A DNA stretch of 5,410 nt, taken from the NCBI GenBank assembly GCA_029262935.1, contig JAJCYK010000012.1, positions 1 through 5,410 on the forward strand, read 5' to 3'. The position numbers were made by a program, and so were the translations under genes. The notes below the pieces were generated by a model. The model was not told the origin of the DNA. It searched no databases and saw only the letters and a list, made by a program, of their open reading frames with translations. Positions 1-5,410 of this stretch are shown here, one piece after another. The stretch's first letter is position 1. The number at the start of each line of letters is the position of its first letter. The DNA comes from Cytophagales bacterium (GTDB lineage Bacteria; Bacteroidota; Bacteroidia; Cytophagales; Cyclobacteriaceae).

Positions 1-328
1 TTTCCAAACTGGGCAAGATTTGATCGTTTAATATCTCACCATACTCATTTTGCTGCGTTTCCACCTCTACCAGAATATCCTTTAATAACTTCTTTGGGCT
101 GAACATCATTCCAGCCTTTATCTTCTTTTTCTTAATACCCACGATGCGGCGCCAGGATGCTACGCGAACCCTAAAGAATTCATCCAAGTTTGAGCTATAA
201 ATTGCCATAAACTTAATACGCTCATATAGAGGCACTTTTTCGTCTTTAGCCTCCATTAATATGCGGTAGTTAAATTTAAGCCAACTCATGTCACGACTGT
301 GATATTGGTATCTATTCTTCATGCCCAT
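1..328 (-). CDS. ppk1: Polyphosphate kinase 1, N-terminal part (cut by the left window edge)
   Basis: Polyphosphate kinase 1 reversibly moves the terminal phosphate of ATP onto inorganic polyphosphate, a phosphate and energy reserve that also serves in stress responses. Only the first 109 codons lie in the window. The translation carries the family's N-terminal domain signature: RDMSWLKFNYRILMEA at residues 12-27, PLYERIKFMAIYSSNLDEFF at 33-52, then RVRVASWRRI. This matches the conserved 'ELSWLxFNxRVLxEA ... PLxERxxFLxIxSxNLDEFFxVRVA' pattern of PPK1. The catalytic histidines lie much further downstream and cannot be checked. Two in-frame ATGs fit the start, at 328 and 322; no other ATG occurs back to an in-frame TAG about 50 bases further upstream. 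I chose 328, but 322 is equally possible. No Shine-Dalgarno sequence is visible, only an A/T-rich leader. It is transcribed away from the Asp-box protein gene. The family assignment is firm. Confidence 0.93.
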   Translation of the reverse strand, partial: MGMKNRYQYHSRDMSWLKFNYRILMEAKDEKVPLYERIKFMAIYSSNLDEFFRVRVASWRRIVGIKKKKIKAGMMFSPKKLLKDILVEVETQQNEYGEILNDQILPSLE

Positions 329-396
329 TAAAATTTTATTTCTAATTAAGGAAACGACAGGTATTTCCTTGTATGTAATGATACACTATCCTCTTT

Positions 397-404
397 TATC
401 TTTG
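397..404 (+). promoter_or_regulatory. Candidate Bacteroidota -7 promoter box for the Asp-box protein gene
   Basis: TATCTTTG matches the Bacteroidota sigma-A -7 consensus TAnnTTTG exactly. It lies 40 bases before the preferred start codon at 445, which leaves room for a short leader beginning near 411. The weak point is the -33 element: the nearest upstream TTG is at 369-371, 25 bases away, longer than the usual spacing of about 17-23. The box is therefore good but the whole promoter is imperfect. No similar box was found for ppk1 on the other strand. Confidence 0.5.
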
Positions 405-411
405 AAATATT

Positions 412-427
412 AATAGTCCGTACTATT
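412..427. repeat. Short palindrome AATAGT-CCGT-ACTATT in the leader of the Asp-box protein gene
   Basis: Two perfect 6-base inverted arms (412-417 and 422-427) flank a 4-base centre. The repeat begins 7 bases after the candidate -7 box and ends 17 bases before the ATG at 445, so it lies at or just after the expected transcription start. It could be a small operator or a weak leader hairpin, but an A/T-rich repeat of this size can also arise by chance. Confidence 0.35.
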
Positions 428-444
428 TTGTGTACTTCAAAAGC

Positions 445-3400
445 ATGACCATGAGATCAATCACAACCCTCCACAGCTTTCAACTCTTATTATTGTTAAT
501 CTTCTCCTTGACCTTTCTATCATCGGAGGGTCAATCTTTGGATATGTCAAAGTTTACAAACCTTAAGCCGCGCAACATTGGCCCTGCCGGAATGAGTGGA
601 AGAGTGACCGCAATTGATGTGGTACACAAGAATCCTCAAATTATTTATGTAGGTACTGCATCTGGTGGACTTTGGAAGTCTACTGGAGGAGGCACCAGCT
701 GGGAGCCTATTTTCGATGGGGAGAAAGTTTCTTCCATAGGTGCAATCGCCATTGATCAAAACAATCCTGATATCATTTATGTCGGAACCGGCGAAGGCAA
801 TCCTCGCAATAGCCAGACTAGTGGTAATGGTGTCTACAAAAGCATTGACGGAGGGAAATCCTGGGTACACTTAGGACTAGACGGTACACGCAATATCCAT
901 CGTATTATTTTGCACCGGGATCAACCATCAACATTATTCGTAGCAGCCCTGGGATCTGCTTGGGGGGACTCACCCAATCGCGGAGTATTTAAGTCAGAAG
1001 ATGGGGGCCAGTCATGGCAAAAAGTACTTTTTGTAAACAACCGTACCGGGGCCGCCGATTTTGTAGTTGATCCTAATAATCCCAATAAAATGATGGTCAA
1101 CATGTGGGAGTATAGACGTTGGCCTTGGTTTTTTAAATCAGGAGGAGATGGTTCTGGGTTGTATGTCACATTGGATGGAGGTAAAAATTGGACCAAACGT
1201 ACCTCTGTGGACGGTCTTCCCGAAGGCGAATTAGGTAAAATCGGCTTGGCTATTGCGCCTAGCAACTCACAAGTGGTGTATGCTTTAGTCGAAGCCAAAA
1301 AGAATGCCATCTACCGCTCCGAGGACGGAGGATTAAAATGGAAAAAAGTGGCCGAAAAAAACATTGGAGACCGCCCATTCTATTACGCTGATATCGCCGT
1401 CGACCCTCAAAATGAAAACAGACTGTATAACGTTTATTCAAATGTCTCGGTGAGTAACGATGGCGGTAAAACCTTTGAATCCCTGCTTGGTTGGGACCGG
1501 GTCCATGGTGATCATCACTACTGGTATGTACACCCGCATGATGGTAACTTTATCATCAATGGAAATGATGGTGGCTTAGCCATATCCAGAGACCGCGGAA
1601 TAAGCTGGCGATTTGTGGAGAACCTTCCCTTGGCCCAGTTTTATCATATTCATGTCGACAATGAGATCCCGTATAACATTATGTGTGGTATGCAAGACAA
1701 TGGGACTTGGCGCGGACCCAGTAGCGTATGGCGCAACGGTGGTATTCGGAATGGATATTGGGAGGAGATTGCTTTTGGAGACGGATTCGATGTACTTACG
1801 GACACCGACAATTCCAGATACGGCTATGGCATGTGGCAGGGCGGCAACCTGTTGCGTTTAGACTTTAAAACTGGGGCCAGCCGTTACATTAAACCCACCC
1901 ATCCGGAAGGCCAGTTTCTCCGTTTTAATTGGAACGCGGCTATTGCGCAAGATCCGTTTGATAGTAAAGTCATCTATTATGCTAGCCAGTTTCTACACCG
2001 AAGTTCTGATGAGGGACGGACATGGGAATTACTCTCGCCCGATCTCACTACAAATGACCCGGAAAAGCAAAAACAAGCCAGAAGTGGAGGTCTTACCTAC
2101 GATGTAACCGGAGCTGAAAACTTTACTACCATAGTATCCATAGCTCCCAGTAAAAAGGAACCTGGTGTAATCTGGGTAGGCACCGACGACGGAAACATTC
2201 AGCTTACACGCGATGGTGGGAAATCTTGGAACAATGTGAGATTAAATATTAAAAACTTCCCAGTTGGTAGTTGGGTACCGCAAATACAGGTATCCAGTCA
2301 GCAGCCAGGTGAAGCATTTGTTGTAGTTAACAATTACCGGCGAGACGATTGGACGCCATACCTATATCACACCAAAGATTACGGGAAATCTTGGCAGAAC
2401 TTGGTTAACAAAGATCAAGTTTGGGGGTATACGCTTTGTTTTGTACAGGATCAGCAATCTCCCAATTTGATGTTTTTAGGTACCGAATTTGGACTCTATA
2501 CTAGCATTGATGGGGGTGTTAATTGGAACAAATGGGGTAAGGGATACCCGACAGTGTCCACTATGGATATGGTAATTCATCCACGTGATCAAGATTTAGT
2601 TATTGGTACCTTCGGAAGGTCCGCATTCGTTTTGGATGATATTCGACCCTTAAAGGCCGTTGCTGAAGACGCAGCTCTTTTACAACAAGATCTTCATGTT
2701 TTTGAACCTAGTCCTGCCATATTGGCCCACTATAAACAAGCCGCTGGCACGCGTTTTATGGCTGATGCTATCTATCGAGGGGACAACAAAGGTTTTGGCG
2801 CTCTGGTTAGTTTCTGGTTGAAAGAACTCACCCCCAATAAGGATGGTACCAAGATAACTCCTGTTAAATCGGACACCGCGCAAGTAGAAATTCGACAAAA
2901 CAATCTCGTGATTCGGAACTTAAAAGTTCCCGTGACAACTGGTATGAATCGTTTTAGTTGGGCCTTAGACCACAAAGGAGTTCGAATGCCTAGTCAAAAG
3001 CCTCCCAAAAAAGAGGTTCCTGAAAAAGGTGGAGCTGCGGTATTGCCAGGTACTTATGAGATAACCATAATATATGGTGAACTGAAAGCAAGTACTACCG
3101 TGCAGGTGGTGGCAGATCCTCGATTGGATATCGCCACCAATGACTTGGAAAGTAGTCAGAAATTTATCGATCGTCTGATAAAAAACATGGAACTACTGAC
3201 TGCCGGAGTAGATCGGCTTAGAGAAGCTAAAAGCTCCATGAAAGAGGTGAGTTCCAAAATTCCTCTTAGTGAAATCGCCACTAAAGAACAGTTTAAACAA
3301 CAGCATATCATGCTAAATGAAAAGCTCGACTCACTTTGGCAATTAATAATCCCTGCTGAAGAAACCCAAGGTATTTATCGGGACCCCGCCTTACTATCGG

Positions 3401-3657
3401 TTAAACTTTCCGCTATTGGATCTTACTTCAACGGGCCTTTTAGCCCAATGACCGGCACTTTTGGATCCCCAAACCCTGTATTCTTTGCCCCAAGCCCCAT
3501 GCATGAGCAAGCACTTCTCAGGGTTGAGTCGGAAATTTCAGAGGCAATAAAGGGAATTAATACTTTCTTTAAGACAGATTGGCCGGACTATCAAAACTTT
3601 GTCAAGGAGCATCAGATAACCCTGTTTAAGGACTACCAACCTATAGGCGAAGACTAG
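445..3657 (+). CDS. Secreted Asp-box (BNR/sortilin-like) beta-propeller protein, about 1070 residues
   Basis: This resembles the large exported 'VPS10/sortilin-like' or 'BNR-repeat glycosyl hydrolase' proteins common in Bacteroidota; the real substrate or ligand of this group is not known to me. Residues 1-29 form a signal peptide (MTMR, a leucine-rich core, likely cleavage after SSEG before Gln30). Eleven Asp-box motifs (S/T-x-D-x-G-x-x-W/F and variants) start near residues 79, 133, 184, 242, 292, 337, 381, 520, 588, 643 and 687, which suggests two propellers. The stretch MCGMQDNGTWRGPS lies in the Asp-box-free part between boxes 7 and 8. Residues of about 770-895 look Ig-like and end at DPRLD; about 900-975 look helical. 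No type IX secretion C-terminal domain is evident. The frame is also open from a GTG at 430, but ATG 445 (or 451) gives a normal signal peptide. Its stop overlaps that of the convergent gene. The family call is firm; enzymatic activity is not shown. Confidence 0.9.
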   Translation: MTMRSITTLHSFQLLLLLIFSLTFLSSEGQSLDMSKFTNLKPRNIGPAGMSGRVTAIDVVHKNPQIIYVGTASGGLWKSTGGGTSWEPIFDGEKVSSIGAIAIDQNNPDIIYVGTGEGNPRNSQTSGNGVYKSIDGGKSWVHLGLDGTRNIHRIILHRDQPSTLFVAALGSAWGDSPNRGVFKSEDGGQSWQKVLFVNNRTGAADFVVDPNNPNKMMVNMWEYRRWPWFFKSGGDGSGLYVTLDGGKNWTKRTSVDGLPEGELGKIGLAIAPSNSQVVYALVEAKKNAIYRSEDGGLKWKKVAEKNIGDRPFYYADIAVDPQNENRLYNVYSNVSVSNDGGKTFESLLGWDRVHGDHHYWYVHPHDGNFIINGNDGGLAISRDRGISWRFVENLPLAQFYHIHVDNEIPYNIMCGMQDNGTWRGPSSVWRNGGIRNGYWEEIAFGDGFDVLTDTDNSRYGYGMWQGGNLLRLDFKTGASRYIKPTHPEGQFLRFNWNAAIAQDPFDSKVIYYASQFLHRSSDEGRTWELLSPDLTTNDPEKQKQARSGGLTYDVTGAENFTTIVSIAPSKKEPGVIWVGTDDGNIQLTRDGGKSWNNVRLNIKNFPVGSWVPQIQVSSQQPGEAFVVVNNYRRDDWTPYLYHTKDYGKSWQNLVNKDQVWGYTLCFVQDQQSPNLMFLGTEFGLYTSIDGGVNWNKWGKGYPTVSTMDMVIHPRDQDLVIGTFGRSAFVLDDIRPLKAVAEDAALLQQDLHVFEPSPAILAHYKQAAGTRFMADAIYRGDNKGFGALVSFWLKELTPNKDGTKITPVKSDTAQVEIRQNNLVIRNLKVPVTTGMNRFSWALDHKGVRMPSQKPPKKEVPEKGGAAVLPGTYEITIIYGELKASTTVQVVADPRLDIATNDLESSQKFIDRLIKNMELLTAGVDRLREAKSSMKEVSSKIPLSEIATKEQFKQQHIMLNEKLDSLWQLIIPAEETQGIYRDPALLSVKLSAIGSYFNGPFSPMTGTFGSPNPVFFAPSPMHEQALLRVESEISEAIKGINTFFKTDWPDYQNFVKEHQITLFKDYQPIGED

Positions 3658-3667
3658 GGCCCGTCTT
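3650..3667. other. Hairpin across the shared stop codons of the two convergent genes
   Basis: AAGAC at 3650-3654 and GTCTT at 3663-3667 are perfect 5-base inverted arms around an 8-base loop that contains the palindrome GGGCCC. The structure spans the stops of both convergent genes. It is not a standard intrinsic terminator: the stem is short and no T-run follows directly on either strand (the nearest plus-strand T-run starts near 3692). It might act in both directions, but it is weak. Confidence 0.25.
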
Positions 3668-4373
3668 GGTAAATCTCCAGTTCTGACATTCTTTTTTGGA
3701 TGGTAGTTGGTGTCATGTATCTTTCGTTTTCCATCACATTTTGTAACGCTTTGGAAACGAGCCCTGGGTTCTCCTTAAAATAAGTCTCAGATGCGGTTGA
3801 TACATGGGTACTCCAGGCTAATAACTGATGGCCCAATCCACGAACGACTGTTCGATCATCAGTAGCATATTCCATTTTATCCAAGTATTGAGGCGATAAA
3901 TTGCCCAATAAAATTCCCAACATGCCCCAAAAACTCCTTTTTGAAAAATCAGAAATGTGAGCCAACTCATGCCCCAATACCCCAACTTGGGCATTAAACT
4001 CCATATTTTCTAGCAATATGGGCTCAAACATAGCATGGCTTTTGGTGGCAATGTTTATTAAGTAGGTGCGGTTTGGCGCGGACCGGGTTAAAGTGCTCCA
4101 TACAGTAGGTCGTGCTTGCAAAGGAGGCCCTGATTTGGTAAATCTAAAAGCAATTTTTACGTCTTTAAGCTCAGGGTAAAAAGACAAGGCTAACAGCGCT
4201 TGTTTTTCGAATCCCAGGGGTAATGTTTTATTATTCCCATAAACCTGCAATACTTGTTTATATGACGATCCGTCTATATCCTGAGGAGTAAACAGGGTCT
4301 TGATATCTGGAGATCCAAATCCCATCAAAGCGCTTGTGGAAAGCATAATAATGGTATATCGGAAATAATTCAT
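3654..4373 (-). CDS. Exported HExxH zinc metallopeptidase-like protein, 239 residues
   Basis: The product begins with a short positive N-terminus and a hydrophobic stretch (MNYFRYTIIMLSTSALMGFG), so it is probably exported or membrane-anchored. The key motif is VGVLGHELAHISDF, with HExxH at His135-Glu136-Leu-Ala-His139. About 30 residues later comes MEYATDDRTV, where Glu168 could be the third zinc ligand and Asp172 matches the ExxxD spacing of M48-type gluzincins. The length and surrounding sequence do not match HtpX or BepA-type M48 proteins: there are no clear paired transmembrane segments around the motif and no TPR tail. I do not recognise a named family. The start at 4373 is the ATG that gives the signal sequence; the leader before it (GCCCCAGAG) lacks a strong Shine-Dalgarno. 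The gene converges on the Asp-box protein gene with a 4-base overlap and diverges from the lipoprotein gene. Proteolytic activity and substrate are inferred only from the motif. Confidence 0.82.
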   Translation of the reverse strand: MNYFRYTIIMLSTSALMGFGSPDIKTLFTPQDIDGSSYKQVLQVYGNNKTLPLGFEKQALLALSFYPELKDVKIAFRFTKSGPPLQARPTVWSTLTRSAPNRTYLINIATKSHAMFEPILLENMEFNAQVGVLGHELAHISDFSKRSFWGMLGILLGNLSPQYLDKMEYATDDRTVVRGLGHQLLAWSTHVSTASETYFKENPGLVSKALQNVMENERYMTPTTIQKRMSELEIYQDGP

Positions 4374-4402
4374 CTCTGGGGCACCCTAAATGGAAGTTTA
4401 TT

Positions 4403-4445
4403 GGAACTAAATAAACTTAACTTGAATTCGTTATAATATAGTTCC
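4403..4445. repeat. Spaced inverted repeat GGAACTAAAT / ATATAGTTCC in the divergent gap
   Basis: The arms 4403-4412 and 4436-4445 pair at 9 of 10 positions (7 consecutive pairs, one mismatch, two more pairs) and are separated by 23 bases. They lie between the metallopeptidase gene and the lipoprotein gene, where promoters for both must sit. This could be a pair of operator half-sites, although the region is A/T-rich and chance matches are plausible. Confidence 0.35.
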
Positions 4446-4454
4446 TTAATTCAA
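4422..4454. repeat. Spaced inverted repeat TTGAATT / AATTCAA just before the lipoprotein start
   Basis: Perfect 7-base arms at 4422-4428 and 4448-4454 are separated by 19 bases. The right arm ends 4 bases before the GTG start codon. This repeat interleaves with the GGAACTA/TAGTTCC pair, so in RNA the two could not form as simple nested stems. A TATAAT string at 4432-4437 lies between the arms, but it has no well-placed -35 or -33 partner. Confidence 0.3.
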
Positions 4455-4458
4455 AAGT

Positions 4459-5410
4459 GTGGTAAAATCCTTTTTTAATCTTCTTTTTGTCTTCAGTACG
4501 TTTATTTACGCCTGTGAGGACAATGGCAATAGCATGGGCCCTCCTTTGGCAAATGATTCTCTGCAATTAAGTGAAGCATTCCCGTCCTTGAACTTTACGA
4601 GATTGGTAGATTTACAAAATGCCAATGACAGCTATTTATATGCCGTTGAACAACCTGGAGTGATCCAAATTTTTGAAAATGATCCTGCTGTTTCCGAGTC
4701 CACGGTATTTTTGGATATTCAGGATCGGGTTAATGATAGAGACAACGAACAGGGATTATTGGGCCTGGCATTTCATCCCGATTACAAAGACAATGGTTAT
4801 TTTTTTGTAAACTATACTACGAATCAAAGTACTACTAGAATCGCTCGATTTGAGCTAGATCCATCGAATCCAGTGATGGCCTTGCCGGATAGTGAGGTGA
4901 TATTCTTGGAGTTCGATCAACCATTTGGCAACCACAATGGAGGCCAGCTGGCATTTGGGCCTGATGGTTATCTCTATATTTCCGTAGGAGATGGCGGTTC
5001 GGCGGATGATCCAAATGGTAACGGACAGAATCTTCGAACGTTCCTAGGAACGGCGCTCAGGATTAATATCAATGAAGTCAATGGAAATCTTAATTACAGC
5101 ATTCCTGCCGACAATCCTTTTAAAGACAATCAAGAAGGATTCTTAGAGGAAATATATGCCTATGGATTAAGAAATCCCTGGCGCATGAGTTTTGACATGG
5201 AGACAGGTGTTCTGTATGCTGCGGACGTAGGGCAGTTGGACTTCGAAGAAATCAATATCTTAACAAGAGGGGGAAATTACGGATGGAACATTGCAGAGGG
5301 CGTTGATTGCTTCCAAAATTCTGCTTGTGATCAAACCAATCTTAAAGCCCCCTATTTTCAATACGAACACAACAACAACAATTTGTCTGTTACTGGTGGG
5401 TACGTTTATC
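4459..5410 (+). CDS. PQQ-dependent sugar dehydrogenase-like lipoprotein (3' end beyond the window)
   Basis: The protein belongs to the soluble glucose/aldose sugar dehydrogenase family (GSDH, six-bladed propeller), whose members oxidise sugars with pyrroloquinoline quinone outside the cytoplasm. The 317 codons present show the family motifs: EQGLLGLAFHPDY, then GNHNGGQLAFGPDGYLYISVGDGG with the likely catalytic His159, AYGLRNPWRMSFD with Arg238 at the expected PQQ-contact position, ADVGQLDFEEIN (Glu263-Glu264), and GGNYGWN. The frame has no ATG between an in-frame TAA at 4447 and codon 26, so GTG at 4459 is the best start. It gives a lipoprotein signal: a hydrophobic run ending FIYAC, with Cys19 as the lipidation site. 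Tyr at -2 makes the lipobox somewhat unusual. Glu20 and Asp21 follow the cysteine. Many family members annotated this way have not been shown to use PQQ, so the cofactor is inferred. The C-terminal part is unseen. Confidence 0.88.
   Translation, partial: MVKSFFNLLFVFSTFIYACEDNGNSMGPPLANDSLQLSEAFPSLNFTRLVDLQNANDSYLYAVEQPGVIQIFENDPAVSESTVFLDIQDRVNDRDNEQGLLGLAFHPDYKDNGYFFVNYTTNQSTTRIARFELDPSNPVMALPDSEVIFLEFDQPFGNHNGGQLAFGPDGYLYISVGDGGSADDPNGNGQNLRTFLGTALRININEVNGNLNYSIPADNPFKDNQEGFLEEIYAYGLRNPWRMSFDMETGVLYAADVGQLDFEEINILTRGGNYGWNIAEGVDCFQNSACDQTNLKAPYFQYEHNNNNLSVTGGYVY

Noticed and set aside
430..444. GTG at 430 as the start of the Asp-box protein
   Set aside because: It adds five residues (MYFKS) ahead of an ATG that already gives a normal signal peptide, and it would use a rarer start codon. 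It is not excluded.
547..1441. Three minus-strand open frames (107, 129 and 60 codons) opposite the Asp-box protein gene
   Set aside because: They are antisense to conserved Asp-box repeats and their translations show no domain or signal sequence.
1613..1861. An 82-codon plus-strand open frame inside the Asp-box protein gene
   Set aside because: It lies wholly inside a strongly supported gene in another frame, and its product has no recognisable motif.
679..2526. The repeated Asp-box coding segments as a DNA-level repeat array
   Set aside because: The similarity is in short protein motifs; the DNA copies differ in codons and spacing, as expected for old propeller blades and not for recent tandem duplication.
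2680..2975. Two overlapping minus-strand open frames opposite the 3' half of the same gene
   Set aside because: They overlap each other and a well-supported coding region, and lack any motif.
4412..4419. TAAGTTTA on the minus strand as a -7 box for the metallopeptidase gene
   Set aside because: It matches the consensus at all but the last base, but no TTG is found at the right distance upstream, so support is too thin for a feature.
4432..4437. TATAAT as a classical sigma-70 -10 box for the lipoprotein gene
   Set aside because: No -35 or -33 element lies at a suitable distance, and Bacteroidota promoters normally use TAnnTTTG. The string is expected in such A/T-rich sequence.

Overview
The window looks like chromosomal DNA from a member of the Bacteroidota, probably a flavobacterium or cytophaga-like environmental organism. 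The evidence is an AT-leaning base composition with AT-rich gaps between genes, a perfect match to the Bacteroidota -7 promoter box (TAnnTTTG), start codons without a clear Shine-Dalgarno sequence, and a secreted sortilin-like Asp-box protein of a type common in that phylum. The genus cannot be fixed from the sequence.

There are four protein genes and no RNA gene, CRISPR array or insertion sequence. From left to right: (1) the 5' part of a polyphosphate kinase gene (ppk1) on the minus strand, running off the left edge; (2) a 116-base divergent gap holding a candidate promoter and a short palindrome; (3) a large plus-strand gene for a secreted protein of about 1070 residues with eleven Asp-box motifs, an Ig-like region and a helical tail; (4) a minus-strand gene for a 239-residue exported HExxH metallopeptidase-like protein, whose stop codon shares the tetranucleotide CTAG with the stop of gene 3; (5) an 85-base divergent gap with two interleaved inverted repeats; (6) the 5' part of a plus-strand lipoprotein gene for a PQQ-dependent sugar dehydrogenase-like enzyme, which starts at GTG and runs off the right edge.

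The strands alternate (minus, plus, minus, plus), so no two genes form an operon here. Three of the four products appear to be exported, so the region is rich in cell-envelope functions, but nothing shows that they act in one pathway. I found no convincing new multi-gene system. The more notable points are the shared stop tetranucleotide, the uncharacterised exported metallopeptidase, the acidic residues after the lipoprotein cysteine, and the small repeats in the two divergent gaps.
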